This document shows positions 16,624-25,869 of a stretch of 41,317 nucleotides of DNA, one piece after another (position 1 is the stretch's first letter; every line of letters starts with the position of its first letter). Below the pieces are notes generated by a model that saw only the letters and a program-made list of their open reading frames with translations, searched no databases and was not told where the DNA came from. The position numbers and the translations under genes were made by a program. The stretch covers positions 1 through 41,317 of the IMG/VR virus record IMGVR_UViG_3300037882_001825. One strand, given 5' to 3'. This DNA is from a virus.

Positions 16624-17085
16624 ATGAAGCGGCTGACGAAGCAAGACATCAAGGCAGTCAAGGACCGACCGATCATCGAATTCCCCGTTCCTGAATGGGG
16701 CGGTTCCGTACTACTGCGCGGGCTGTCCAGCACGGCCCGCGATGCCTGGGAAAAGGAATGCTCGATCGCCAAGAAGAACGGCGACGAGTTGCCGAATATG
16801 TGGCGGGCCAAGTTCGTCCGCTGCGGCATTGTCGGGGATGATGGCAAGCCGATGTTCGAGGAAAACGAACTGCGCGAATTGAGCGACAAAAGCACGGGCG
16901 TCATCGACACGCTGTTTGGCGAGGTGGCCAAACTCAGTCACATGACGAAGGAAACCGTGGAGGAGTTGGAAAAAAACTCCGAATCTCGCCTGAAAGACAA
17001 TTCTGGATCGAACTCAGTTACCGCTACGGAATCCTTGTTGACGACCTCCAGCAACGGGTTAGCGGCGACCACTTCGCCGAGTTGA
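16624..17085 (+). CDS. Tail assembly chaperone (G-like, zero-frame product)
   Basis: A 153-aa protein corresponding to lambda gpG. It has a folded N-terminal part (residues 5-110, including ILRGLSSTARDAWE-like and VIDTLFGEVAKLS helices). Its last ~35 residues (Ser/Thr/Asn-rich) look like out-of-frame coding, because the meaningful protein continues in the -1 frame after residue 118. Chaperones of this type bind the tape measure and recruit tube subunits. Confidence 0.8.
   Translation: MKRLTKQDIKAVKDRPIIEFPVPEWGGSVLLRGLSSTARDAWEKECSIAKKNGDELPNMWRAKFVRCGIVGDDGKPMFEENELRELSDKSTGVIDTLFGEVAKLSHMTKETVEELEKNSESRLKDNSGSNSVTATESLLTTSSNGLAATTSPS
16971..16977 (+). promoter_or_regulatory. -1 ribosomal frameshift site (A AAA AAC)
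   Basis: Zero-frame codons GAA AAA AAC place the canonical slippery heptamer A AAA AAC at residues 117-118 of the G-like chaperone. Slipping back one base gives a continuous frame from 16977 to 17315, starting LRISPERQFWIELSYRYGIL and running straight into the T-like ORF. The fusion would be about 230 aa. I see no unambiguous downstream stem, so any stimulator remains undefined. Confidence 0.85.
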
Positions 17086-17315
17086 TGGCTTACGAGCGCA
17101 TCAACCCTCATGCGGAATGGCGGGCGGATTTACGAGCCGCGCAAATCTGCACCTTGCTCGTCAACATCCACCGCGACCAAAAGAAAACGCAACCGGCGCG
17201 AACCGAGGACTTCATGCCGAAGTTCGAGAAGAAAGAGGAACAAACACCGGACCAGTATTTTGCGTGGGCCAAGGCCATGTTTGCACCAAAGGAAGATCAG
17301 AAGGAAAACGTGTAA
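17082..17315 (+). CDS. Tail assembly chaperone T-like domain (made as G-T fusion)
   Basis: The ORF from ATG 17082 encodes 77 aa (MMAYERINPHAEWRADLRAAQICTLL and onward), the second half of the GT chaperone. The coding sequence upstream in the same frame (16977-17081) is also protein-like, so the natural product is the frameshift fusion 16624-16977/16977-17315. The AYERINPHAEWRADLRAA pattern matches the T-domain of siphophage chaperones. The tape measure gene follows immediately. Confidence 0.75.
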   Translation: MMAYERINPHAEWRADLRAAQICTLLVNIHRDQKKTQPARTEDFMPKFEKKEEQTPDQYFAWAKAMFAPKEDQKENV

Positions 17316-19745
17316 GTGGCAAAATCCATTGCCAATCTGGCCATCAAACTAGCACTCGACGCGACTGCCATGTCGGGCGGTGTCAGCAGCGCGAAGAGTT
17401 CCATGAACAACCTATCGACTTCCGTGTCGGGAGCGATGGGCAGCATGGCGTCGAGCATTATCGACGCAGGGATGGCGGTTGCCGGGCTTGTCAAGGACTT
17501 CCTTGGCTTGCAGACGGGCATGGCAGCGGTACAAGTCGGTATCGACTTTGAACGGCAAATGTCGATCGTCAAGGCTGTCACGCAATCGACGGCTGACGAT
17601 TTTCACGAACTCCGCGAAGAAGCCCGCAAGATTGGCCGCGACACGGAATTTACCGCATCACAGGCCGCACAGGCGATGCAAAACCTTTCGCGTAGTGGTT
17701 TGGGCGTGGACGCCATTCTCGCGTCAAGCAAGGCCGTGGTGAACCTGGCCAGCGTGTTGTCCGTGGACATCCCACAGGCTGCACAATTGGCCGCTGACGT
17801 GCTACAGGGATTCCAGTTGAACGCCAGCGAACTCGGCGGCATCGTCGATGTGCTGGCCAAGGCGGCTGTCTCTGGTGCGGGTAGCGCCGACGATTTGAGC
17901 GATGCGTTCAAGTTCGTGGCATCGAGTGCCAGCATTGCCGGAAAGAGCGTGGATGAGACGACGGCAGCCCTGATTGTGCTGGGCAGACGCGGGTTGCGCG
18001 GCAGCGAGGCAGGTACGGCTCTGTCCCGCATGATGATGAAAATGTCGAAGATCACACCACAGGCGCAAACGGCGCTGGAAGAGTTGGGGATCACGTTCGA
18101 GGATAAGGAAGGGAACTTCAAGCACTTCGGCGACATTGTAGAGGAGTTGCATGCCAAACTCGGCAAGTTTGGCCGCGTCGAGGCTCTCGAAATCATCGGC
18201 AAGGTGTTTGACGTGCGGGCAGGACGTGCGGCGGCAATGCTGGCTTTCTTGAAAGAAGGCGGCAAGGAAATCCGCGCCATGGAGGCGAGCGTCAAGCAAG
18301 CCAAAAAAGACGGTCTTGCTGGTGGCGTTGCCGCCGAACAAATCAAGAACGTCTGGGGCGCAATCAAGATCGTACAGTCGTCGTGGGAAGGCTTGATGGA
18401 GTCGATATTTGCCTCTGTCCAGGGGCCGCTCAAACAGGCGATTGACACGTTCACCAGGTACATCAATCAGATTCGGGACGTGGTGGGCAAGACGGCAGAA
18501 ACCGTGTCGCAGACGCTTCAGCAAATCGGTGTTACCACCAAAAAAGCGATCGGCGATGCGGGCGGCGGTGACCACAAGAATACGGCGGAAATGTTGGCAG
18601 AAGCAGCAGGAAAGCCAAAGATCAACAACGCATCCAAACTCAACGAGGGGATATTCGAGGGGTTTCGCAAGATCAGCAATACCTCCATGAAGAAGTTCAT
18701 GGAGGTATTGCAAAAGGTCGTGGACTTTATCACGCCATTCGTCAACAAACTTGCCATCTTCAATGAACGAGGCATGGCTATTGCGCAGACGTTTAATGTG
18801 CTGGTGGCAGTCGGCAAGTTGTGGCTTAATGGTCTAATAGGAATCGCAAAGTTTGCCGCTCGCATATCTGTATTGGTTTTGGGAATGTCTGTGGATTTCG
18901 CCAATGCGTTTACCGACGATGCCATAGCGTCTGGGCGAGACGCTTTTATTGAGGGACTAATCTGGCTTGAGTTCCAACTGGAAAATATGGGACTTGTATT
19001 TGATTTGTGGTCGGCAACGTGGGCGGCGAATGTTTCTGCATTCATGGACTCGCTGAACGCACTCAAAACGGATGCTGGGCCGATCGCTGCGTGGCTAGGA
19101 AAGGTATTCGTTTCTTTAGGAAATGTCATTGCCGAGAGTTTCACAGGAGCAATGAGCGCGTTGCAAGAGAATTTCAAAAACTTCTCAAATGCTTTTACTG
19201 AATGGGCGAAAGATCCAACCAAAGGATTCAATTTCTCAGTGACCGGATTTGAAATCAAAGGCACGGTCGATACGTCAGGAAAACCTGATGTTCTTGGAAA
19301 TGTAAAGCCATCTCAGGCAACCATAGACGCGCAAAAGAAGGTTTTAGCCCTCGCGGAGCAGCGTGACAAGAAGTTCGACGACTTCCGCAAAAAGCGCCTC
19401 GACGAACTCAAGGCAGGCGACCCGCGATGGCTGATGGACGCCTTCAGCGAGGGGTTCAAGTCTCTATTCAGCGGCGACGGGCCTCTGGGCGGACCTGGCG
19501 AAAAAGGCGATGGCGAAAAAGGCGATGGCGGGCAGGCAAGCACCCAACTATCCGGGGCCGCTCTGTTGGGCAGCAAGGAGGCAGTGCAAGCCGAGTTGCG
19601 TTTTGCGCAGGAGAACCGTGTCACGTTTCCAGAAATGCAACTCAAGGAACAGCAGAAGGCCAACAAGATCCTTGAGGAGATCAAGCAACAGTTGAAGTTC
19701 CCGCCAAAGGTTGATTTCAACTTACCCAACAAGATACCGGGGTAG
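17316..19745 (+). CDS. Tail tape measure protein
   Basis: An 809-aa protein of the TP901 tape measure type. The conserved region runs from FERQMSIVKAVTQST (about residue 75) through DTEFTASQAAQAMQNLSRSG, DVLQGFQLNASELG, SGRRGLRGSEAGTALSRMMMKM-type segments to RAAAMLAFL (about 310). Hydrophobic segments at about residues 490-560 may insert into or cross the host membrane. It sets tail length. Bases ~18780-19330 look more AT-rich than the rest, suggesting mosaic exchange inside the gene. GTG start follows the chaperone stop directly. Confidence 0.9.
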   Translation: MAKSIANLAIKLALDATAMSGGVSSAKSSMNNLSTSVSGAMGSMASSIIDAGMAVAGLVKDFLGLQTGMAAVQVGIDFERQMSIVKAVTQSTADDFHELREEARKIGRDTEFTASQAAQAMQNLSRSGLGVDAILASSKAVVNLASVLSVDIPQAAQLAADVLQGFQLNASELGGIVDVLAKAAVSGAGSADDLSDAFKFVASSASIAGKSVDETTAALIVLGRRGLRGSEAGTALSRMMMKMSKITPQAQTALEELGITFEDKEGNFKHFGDIVEELHAKLGKFGRVEALEIIGKVFDVRAGRAAAMLAFLKEGGKEIRAMEASVKQAKKDGLAGGVAAEQIKNVWGAIKIVQSSWEGLMESIFASVQGPLKQAIDTFTRYINQIRDVVGKTAETVSQTLQQIGVTTKKAIGDAGGGDHKNTAEMLAEAAGKPKINNASKLNEGIFEGFRKISNTSMKKFMEVLQKVVDFITPFVNKLAIFNERGMAIAQTFNVLVAVGKLWLNGLIGIAKFAARISVLVLGMSVDFANAFTDDAIASGRDAFIEGLIWLEFQLENMGLVFDLWSATWAANVSAFMDSLNALKTDAGPIAAWLGKVFVSLGNVIAESFTGAMSALQENFKNFSNAFTEWAKDPTKGFNFSVTGFEIKGTVDTSGKPDVLGNVKPSQATIDAQKKVLALAEQRDKKFDDFRKKRLDELKAGDPRWLMDAFSEGFKSLFSGDGPLGGPGEKGDGEKGDGGQASTQLSGAALLGSKEAVQAELRFAQENRVTFPEMQLKEQQKANKILEEIKQQLKFPPKVDFNLPNKIPG
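19497..19526 (+). repeat. Tandem 15-nt repeat inside the tape measure gene
   Basis: Two exact copies of a 15-nt unit encode GEKGD GEKGD, followed by a partial GG. With the preceding GPLGGPGEKGD this gives a short collagen-like Gly-rich linker near the tape measure C-terminus. It is likely a flexible hinge and a slippage-prone site. Confidence 0.8.
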
Positions 19746-19749
19746 CTAA

Positions 19750-20832
19750 ATGTCGGTAGTGTCTTGTGTTGAACTGTTTGATGGGTCCAGTGGGTCCGCA
19801 GATAATCGCGGTCAGAGAAAGTACACGCGCAAATTCAGCGTCCAAACAAACAGCGTCTCTGACGGACCCTCTGTTGTCATTGACTACATCAACACCAACT
19901 CGGCGGCCTTGTTCAGTACCTACAGTCGCGGCAACGATAGTGACAGCGGATCGCTGGTCGAAAGCATAGACGTTGACGAGGATGGCTATTTGAAGTGGCT
20001 GGCCAGTATTCGCTACTCGACCATCACGCCCGATGAGCAGAAGGCCAACGAGAATCCAACCCTACGCCCCGCCGACGTTCGCTGGAACGTGAAGCGATTC
20101 AATAAGCCCATGACGATCGACTACAACGGTCTAACCATCGTCAACAGTGCTGACGACGCTTTTGATCCGCCCCTTGAAGTCGAAGTAGTTCGGCAGGTGT
20201 TGACGATCAGTCGCAATGAGGGCAGTTTCAACCCATCGTTGTCGCAAGAGTACGCAAACTCGATCAACTCGGACGTGTGGTATGGCGCTGAACCTGGAAC
20301 CGTCTTGTGTCATCCGTTCGAGGCTGAACGGCAGTATGAACAGAACATGTACTTCTGGCGGGTGACGTATCAGTTCGAGTTCGACCGGGACGGATTCTAT
20401 GCGATCGTCCTCGACCAGGGGTTCAATTACTACGCAGTCGGAACTGTAGCCAAGGAACTCAAGCCTATCAGAGACACTCAGGGATCTATCCCAAGCAACG
20501 CACAAATGCTCAACGGCAATGGCGGGAAACTCAAGGATTGCAAGACGACGCTTGGCATTGGCGCAAACGCTGCTCAGTTGTTTTTTGACTGCATCAATGC
20601 TGGAGTATTCCAGTCCGCAATTACGCCCTGTATTGTGCCGTTCGACGCGAAGATTGATGACGAGATTGTCACCGTCACCGCGTTTGGCGGCGGGCAAATC
20701 GTCAACGTGAAACGGGGTCAGTACGGGACCGCCGCAGCAGCGCACGCACTGGGCGCTGTCTTGCAAGCGCGACCCGTTTACCTCACATACACCAACCATC
20801 CATCGAAGCCTTTCGGAGCGCTTGGCTTGTAA
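19750..20832 (+). CDS. Putative minor tail protein
   Basis: A 360-aa protein directly after the tape measure, where distal-tail or baseplate hub proteins normally lie. It is beta-rich, with many aromatic residues (for example YEQNMYFWRVTYQFEFDRDGFYAIVLDQGFNYY). The C-terminal part (about residues 290-340) resembles the short DDEIVTVTAFGGGQIVNVKRGQYGT beta module that tail proteins use repeatedly. I do not recognise a named family. Confidence 0.55.
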   Translation: MSVVSCVELFDGSSGSADNRGQRKYTRKFSVQTNSVSDGPSVVIDYINTNSAALFSTYSRGNDSDSGSLVESIDVDEDGYLKWLASIRYSTITPDEQKANENPTLRPADVRWNVKRFNKPMTIDYNGLTIVNSADDAFDPPLEVEVVRQVLTISRNEGSFNPSLSQEYANSINSDVWYGAEPGTVLCHPFEAERQYEQNMYFWRVTYQFEFDRDGFYAIVLDQGFNYYAVGTVAKELKPIRDTQGSIPSNAQMLNGNGGKLKDCKTTLGIGANAAQLFFDCINAGVFQSAITPCIVPFDAKIDDEIVTVTAFGGGQIVNVKRGQYGTAAAAHALGAVLQARPVYLTYTNHPSKPFGALGL

Positions 20833-20847
20833 AAGGAGATTCCACCA

Positions 20848-21339
20848 ATGGCTCGCGTAGAAACTCAAGGGTCTGACCTTCATGTGGGCGGAACTTTGTC
20901 TTGCACGACATTCAGCCCGCCTGCCAGTTGCATTACCAACGCGGCAATTATCGGCGCGGCGGGCATTGTGGCAACCAAACTCGAACATCAGTTTCAACCC
21001 GTTTACCGGCAGGCAAGCGGAGCCATTAATGCCGATGCGACGGCGGCAATCCACGTTGGTTATGGGGCCACGGGTGACATCATTGGTTTTCGTGCTGGCA
21101 ACATCACGGCGGCAACTGGCTCTGACACGACGACGGTGGACCTGAAGAAGAATGGCACGACCGTATTGAGTGCGGTCATCACGCTCAACACGGCAGCATC
21201 GACGACATTGCAGACGGGTACACTTTCCACAACGACCTATGTTGCGGGAGACGTGTTTACGGTGGTGATTGACGCGACGGGCGTTGCCCCTGGACAGGGC
21301 GTGTGGGCACAACCGATCTTCCGAGAGGACGCGGCGTAA
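20848..21339 (+). CDS. Putative tail or virion structural protein
   Basis: A 163-aa protein with a strong AAAGGAG site. The N-terminal ~50 residues (TLSCTTFSPPASCITNAAI...TKLEHQ) are a fibre-like segment. The rest (QASGAINADATAAIHVGYG onward) is a compact beta domain ending in GVWAQPIF, a type common near phage tail fibres. Stop and next ATG overlap (TAATG). Confidence 0.6.
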   Translation: MARVETQGSDLHVGGTLSCTTFSPPASCITNAAIIGAAGIVATKLEHQFQPVYRQASGAINADATAAIHVGYGATGDIIGFRAGNITAATGSDTTTVDLKKNGTTVLSAVITLNTAASTTLQTGTLSTTTYVAGDVFTVVIDATGVAPGQGVWAQPIFREDAA

Positions 21340-23696
21340 TGTTCAGCGAGCGCGACGAAATGAGAATTGCTCGCTCCGTGGTATTCACGGAGTCCATTTC
21401 TCCATCCACACTGAAGCACCGCAGTGGTGGCGGCGCTCCCAATGTACCGGAAGTTCGGACGGCCAACATCACCTCGACGACTGTAGATGCGAACGGGCGC
21501 TATCCAGCACTGTTGCAGACGTACAACATGGATGATGAGGATTGGGACGACAACGATGAATGTCGAGTAGAGTCATTAGCAGGCGATTTGGGTCTTGGCC
21601 GAATTTCGGTGATTCGGATTGGCGACGATGGGACGTACCCGGTTTTTTCTGCTGGCTCAGGGATGGGGTCGGCGTCGGACACGGGATCTGCCAAGCGCTA
21701 CGTTCGCGCCGCAGCCACGGGCAACATCACTCTGAGCGGCGAGCAAACCATCGACGGCGTAAGCATCGTTGCCGACGAGGACGTTCTGGCTCCGGCACAA
21801 ACTGCGCCGGCGGAAAACGGCATCTACACAGCGGCCTCTGGGTCATGGACGCGGCGCTCTGACGCGGATTCGTGGGATGAATTGGTCGGCGCGTTGGTGG
21901 TGGTAACAGAGGGCACGACGCTTGCCGACACGCTCTGGATGTGTACCAGCGACGCGGGCGGCACGCTGGACAGCACGTCGGTGACGTGGCAGCGAATAGA
22001 CCCGGCAGTTGGTGCGCTAACCGTAGAGGCTGGGCCAACTGAAGCGTCAGGATCAGCCAGTAATGTGACGACGCTCAAGGTTAACAACGCAGATATTACT
22101 CAACCAAGCGCCAATGTCGCTTTGGTACAGATTCACGACGCGAGCGCCAGCCAATCAGGTTTGGTCAACCTCACGGCTCAGACATATCTTGGAGCCAAGA
22201 CTTTTGCCTCTGGCGTCACTATAAACAACCATCTTTCTCAGGACTATCAGGTAATTCTCACGTCCCTGACTGAGGAACTCGCATGGTTCAAAGCCGTCGC
22301 GGAAAATGCCAGCCAAAACAAACTTGATATCCAGGTGTCAATTGAAGATTCGACGCCTATGAGTTTGGTCGCTTCTCTGCGGTACCGCTCCAACGGGGGG
22401 ACGCCTACAGGGGTATTAGACATAACCACGACGGGCGGCGGCGGGGCGTCCGCGTTCTCCGTCAATTCGAGTATTGGAGGGTCTGGGACGGTCAGCGGAA
22501 TAACGTTCAGCGGTGGGCTATACATCAGTGGCGATACCTCCATTACCGTCAGTCAGATTTCCGACATTGGGTCAACGTATCAGCCCCTCGACGCGGACCT
22601 GACCGCAATCGCGGCCCTGGCCGGCACGGACAATATCTACTATCGCAGCGGCGCGAATACCTGGACGTCGGTAACGATCGGCACAGGCTTGGCCTTCAGC
22701 GGCGGCACGCTCAGCGCTTCAGGCTCCGGCGATGTTACGTCATCCGCCAACATCACAGATAACGCCGTTGTTCGCGGCGATGGCGGGGCAAAGGGCGTGC
22801 AGGATAGCGGCGTCCTCATCAACGACAGTGATGAGGTTTCCGGCGTAACCGAACTGACAATCAGCCTAACAAATACAGATACAACGACGGTAGCCAGCGT
22901 GTTCCAGTTGGAGCACCTGTCCAGCAATACTCCTGACGTTGGATTCGGCACCAGTTTCATAATGACGGCCAAATCCGCAACCGTTAATTCGCGGGAACTA
23001 CTATTAGTTAGTAGCTATTGGGCTACGGCTACAGACGCCAGCCGAAAAGCCCGCACAGTTTTCAGTGTCTACGACACCGCAGCCCGTGAAGCATTGCGGC
23101 TCGAAGCCAGTGGTTCAGCGGCAATGGTAGGCTTTCTTGGTACGGCAGCCGCCGTGCAACAGACGGGCGACGCTGGCACGGCGCTCGTTACTTTCGGCCT
23201 GATGAGCGGCACTCCGACTTTCGCCTTCCCCAATCTTACCGGCTTCGGAACCATCGTCCTCCATGACCAGCAGACCAGCGGCACCAACGGGGGTACATTC
23301 ACTTCTGGAGCCGATCGGACGCGCACGCTCAATACTGAGGTTTCGGACTCTGGTGGTAACTGCTCTCTGGCCAGCAATCAGTTTACCTTGACTGCCGGCA
23401 CTTACGAGATTCTTGCCTTTGCTCCGGCGGGCGGTGTCGATCAGCACCGGGCATTTCTGTACAACGCCACCGGCGCGACTACGCTACTGTCTGGCTCGGC
23501 AGCATGGACTTATAGCGGCGGCGGAAACGTCGTGATAGAAAACTCGATCATCACAGGAAAATTTACTGTTGCGGCGTCGCAAGCCCTGGAAATCAGGCAT
23601 CGCTGCACAACGACACGAGCCACCGATGGCTTCGGTGTGGCCAGCAGTCTTGGCACCGAGATTTACACGATTGTATTCCTCATGAGGGTCGCCTAA
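21339..23696 (+). CDS. Tail fibre protein
   Basis: A 785-aa protein. Residues ~125-210 are a recurrent fibre module (VRAAATGNITLSGEQTIDGVSIV... NGIYTAASGSWTRRSDADSW...TWQRI). Later modules include QPLDADLTAIAALAGTDNIYYRSG and repeated GxFSGGT strands. The last ~140 residues (from DQQTSGTNGGTF) look like a C1q/jelly-roll-type trimeric head (STGTYEI-like TAGTYEILAFAPA, RAFLYNATG) that probably binds the host. ATG at 21339 is chosen from the TAATG overlap. Confidence 0.8.
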   Translation: MFSERDEMRIARSVVFTESISPSTLKHRSGGGAPNVPEVRTANITSTTVDANGRYPALLQTYNMDDEDWDDNDECRVESLAGDLGLGRISVIRIGDDGTYPVFSAGSGMGSASDTGSAKRYVRAAATGNITLSGEQTIDGVSIVADEDVLAPAQTAPAENGIYTAASGSWTRRSDADSWDELVGALVVVTEGTTLADTLWMCTSDAGGTLDSTSVTWQRIDPAVGALTVEAGPTEASGSASNVTTLKVNNADITQPSANVALVQIHDASASQSGLVNLTAQTYLGAKTFASGVTINNHLSQDYQVILTSLTEELAWFKAVAENASQNKLDIQVSIEDSTPMSLVASLRYRSNGGTPTGVLDITTTGGGGASAFSVNSSIGGSGTVSGITFSGGLYISGDTSITVSQISDIGSTYQPLDADLTAIAALAGTDNIYYRSGANTWTSVTIGTGLAFSGGTLSASGSGDVTSSANITDNAVVRGDGGAKGVQDSGVLINDSDEVSGVTELTISLTNTDTTTVASVFQLEHLSSNTPDVGFGTSFIMTAKSATVNSRELLLVSSYWATATDASRKARTVFSVYDTAAREALRLEASGSAAMVGFLGTAAAVQQTGDAGTALVTFGLMSGTPTFAFPNLTGFGTIVLHDQQTSGTNGGTFTSGADRTRTLNTEVSDSGGNCSLASNQFTLTAGTYEILAFAPAGGVDQHRAFLYNATGATTLLSGSAAWTYSGGGNVVIENSIITGKFTVAASQALEIRHRCTTTRATDGFGVASSLGTEIYTIVFLMRVA

Positions 23697-24160
23697 TGGC
23701 CTACGACCTGCCAATCGCGCTCGAAGCCCTCACGAAGTCGGGCCGCATTCTCCCGACCGATGATTGGGGACCGTGTGCGCAGACCGGCACGCCCTACGCC
23801 GACTTCGCCGCGAAGTGGCGGGGCGTCTCGGCGGTGCCGACCGAGGCCGAGTTACAGGCCGCTTACGACGCAGCGATACCCACCAACGCCGCCGCGAAAG
23901 TGACCGTGGAGAGAGCGACCGCCAAGACGCGGCTACAGACTGCGGCGGAGGCCGGGGCGCGGGCTGATCGGGCAATCGTCGTGCTGACTGTGGATGAGAT
24001 CAATCGTATCTGCGATCGGCTTCAGGCACAGGATGCAGCGATTGCTTCAGCAACATCGCTGGCCAATCTCAAGGCGCTGTGGGCGGCGCTGCCGGCGATT
24101 CCTGACCGCACGCTTCAGCAGGCACGCACGGCATTGCACGCGGCGATTGATGGGGAGTAG
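23696..24160 (+). CDS. Putative tail fibre-associated protein
   Basis: A 154-aa, mostly helical protein that begins in a TAATG overlap with the fibre gene. The first 40 residues contain an aromatic DDWGPCAQTGTPYADFAAKW segment; residues 50-150 are Ala-rich helices. It is possibly a fibre assembly or connector protein by position. No family is recognised. The 144-nt gap after it (24161-24304) shows no clear ORF or hairpin. Confidence 0.5.
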   Translation: MAYDLPIALEALTKSGRILPTDDWGPCAQTGTPYADFAAKWRGVSAVPTEAELQAAYDAAIPTNAAAKVTVERATAKTRLQTAAEAGARADRAIVVLTVDEINRICDRLQAQDAAIASATSLANLKALWAALPAIPDRTLQQARTALHAAIDGE

Positions 24161-24304
24161 GGGAGATTTGCCGGCGAGGGGGTCGCTCTGTTACGATGGA
24201 ATGTCGAGAAAACGAGGCGATTCCTGATTTTCAGTGTCCACCAACTGCCGTGAAATGCGAGTAATCCGATAGGTTTCGCTCACTACCGGAAGGATGGATA
24301 CGAG

Positions 24305-24646
24305 ATGACGAAAGCAGAAAATATTCCTGAAGTGTCCGGGGCCGCCAGCACGCTCATCGGCTCCGTGCTGGCGGGTGTTGCCGCGATTCAGGCCATCGCC
24401 GAGAACGCCAGCCAGGAAACCAAGTGGACGGCAATGAGCGCCATTGCCGTCACCGTGGCGGGGTTGATTATCAACATCGTTACGCTGGTCATTCGGTCGC
24501 GGCGAGAAGCGCAGAAGGAAGATCGAGAGGCTGAATTCAAAGCCCAGCAGATGATTATTCAGCAGCAGCGGGACATCATCGCCACACTCTCGACGCAGGT
24601 AAGACCGCCCGCGAACGGCAACGGCAACGGTGGGGCAAAGCCCTAA
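24305..24646 (+). CDS. Membrane protein, holin-like
   Basis: A 113-aa protein. Two hydrophobic segments, TLIGSVLAGVAAIQAIA (residues 16-33) and AMSAIAVTVAGLIINIVTLVI (42-62), are followed by a charged helical tail (65-95) and an Asn/Gly-rich end. That layout, and the position after the tail genes and before a secreted protein, fit a class II-type holin, but no sequence family is identified. An AGGATGG-like site precedes the ATG. Confidence 0.5.
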   Translation: MTKAENIPEVSGAASTLIGSVLAGVAAIQAIAENASQETKWTAMSAIAVTVAGLIINIVTLVIRSRREAQKEDREAEFKAQQMIIQQQRDIIATLSTQVRPPANGNGNGGAKP

Positions 24647-24876
24647 TGTCCACGGAAGCGCAGATTGTGATTGTGGCCGTCGTGGCGGGCTTGCCTTCCA
24701 CGATTGCCTCAGTGACGGCGATGGTCATGGCGGTCCTCAAGGACCGGGCCGCAGCACGGGCAGAGGTCATCGCGGAGCGGGCGGAACGGGCAGCGGAACA
24801 GGCGCGTGCGGATGCCATCGCCGCGAAGATTACAGCAGAGCGACTGGCCGCGAAAGTGGAGGGCAGACAGCCGTAA
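24646..24876 (+). CDS. Membrane-anchored coiled-coil protein
   Basis: A 76-aa protein with a single N-terminal transmembrane helix (residues 6-29, IVIVAVVAGLPSTIASVTAMVMAVL) and a highly charged Ala/Glu/Arg helix behind it (31-72). The topology is like i-spanins or small lysis regulators. ATG overlaps the previous stop. Function is inferred from topology and neighbours only. Confidence 0.5.
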   Translation: MSTEAQIVIVAVVAGLPSTIASVTAMVMAVLKDRAAARAEVIAERAERAAEQARADAIAAKITAERLAAKVEGRQP

Positions 24877-24974
24877 TGCTGTGGCTGTGGATCTTCGCTC
24901 AACTCTGGTATCTGTGGGCATTCGCCCTGATTTTGCGGGTGGCGTGGGCCAATCGAAGGGACAGCGAATCATGA
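24876..24974 (+). CDS. Trp-rich single-helix membrane peptide
   Basis: A 32-aa ORF nested by overlaps on both sides (TAATG at the start, ATGA at the end). Residues 1-25 form a hydrophobic helix with five Trp; the tail is RRDSES. Exact stop/start coupling to both neighbours makes it a likely real microprotein of the lysis/membrane cluster. Confidence 0.5.
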   Translation: MLWLWIFAQLWYLWAFALILRVAWANRRDSES

Positions 24975-25195
24975 CAGCGGATCAACTCAGAAGTGCAACG
25001 GTCAAGGGCATCGACGACGCTCTCGGCTCTTTCCTGGCCCGCCGCCATATCGGCGCGGAGGGCTGCCGGATGCTGCGGGCGCAGCGGAATTACTGGGCTT
25101 ATGCGACGGAGGAGCAAGTGCAAAAACTGCTCACGCTGCTGCAACAGGAGCCGATGCGAGAGGAACCGGAACAGGAGACACCATGCGACGAATGA
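24971..25195 (+). CDS. Hypothetical small helical protein
   Basis: A 74-aa protein starting in an ATGA overlap and ending inside the start of the secreted protein gene. It looks helical and acidic at the C-terminus (QQEPMREEPEQETPCDE). No domain is recognised. Confidence 0.5.
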   Translation: MTADQLRSATVKGIDDALGSFLARRHIGAEGCRMLRAQRNYWAYATEEQVQKLLTLLQQEPMREEPEQETPCDE

Positions 25196-25869
25196 CGGGC
25201 GGAATGCTGGCCGTGTTACTGCTGGCCAGCATGTGCTGGGGGCAACAGGTGAAGTTGCCCGCCGAGGTCAAGGGCGAGGCGGGTGCGTTCATCAAGGTTC
25301 CTGCGGAAACCGACGGCAAGGAAGTGCGCTGGTATTCTCCCGACAAGGGCTTGCAGGTGTTTCCAGTCGAGTTGCTCCGCGACAGCAAGACGGCGGTGGT
25401 GACGGGGGCGAAGGGCCGCTATCGGCTGATTGCCTGGACTGCGAAGGGCGACGTTCCCAGCGATCCGGCTATCTGCACAGTCATCATCGGCGACGTTCCG
25501 CCTGGGCCTGGCCCGGTTCCGCCGGACCCTACCGACCCGCTGACAAAGACGCTGCAAGCCGCGTTCGACAAGGAATCAGCAGCGGACAAGGCCGCACTCA
25601 AGGCGAGTCTGACGGCGCTCTACAGGCAGGCCAGCGAAGTGACGAACAAGCCGGAAATCGTGACGTGGGGACAACTCTTCACGGTCATCAAGACGGCATC
25701 GGGCACCCTTGGTACGCTGGGCAAACTGCCGACGTTACAGGCTGCGGTGGGCGAGGAACTGAAGAAGGTTTTTCCCACGGATGCAGCCAAGACGATGACA
25801 ACGGATGATCGAGTGCTGGCAGCGCAGACGTTCAAGCGATTGGCGACGGCGATGGAGGGTGTAAGATGA
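25183..25869 (+). CDS. Secreted protein with N-terminal Ig-like domain
   Basis: A 228-aa protein. Residues 1-20 are a signal peptide (RR, hydrophobic core, cleavage near CWGQ). Residues 25-105 form a beta domain (KVPAETDGKEVRWYSPDKGLQVFP, then KGRYRLIAWTAKGDVPSDPAICTVIIG), followed by a Pro/Gly linker (PPGPGPVPPDP) and a helical C-terminal domain (120-228). I recall this architecture from planctomycete hypothetical proteins, which is part of the basis for the host guess. It acts in the periplasm or outside the cell; its job is unknown. Confidence 0.65.
   Translation: MRRMTGGMLAVLLLASMCWGQQVKLPAEVKGEAGAFIKVPAETDGKEVRWYSPDKGLQVFPVELLRDSKTAVVTGAKGRYRLIAWTAKGDVPSDPAICTVIIGDVPPGPGPVPPDPTDPLTKTLQAAFDKESAADKAALKASLTALYRQASEVTNKPEIVTWGQLFTVIKTASGTLGTLGKLPTLQAAVGEELKKVFPTDAAKTMTTDDRVLAAQTFKRLATAMEGVR

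Noticed and set aside
20131-21312. A 393-codon open frame on the minus strand
   Set aside because: It spans the opposite strand of two tail genes with good ribosome sites and has a Cys/Arg-rich shadow composition.
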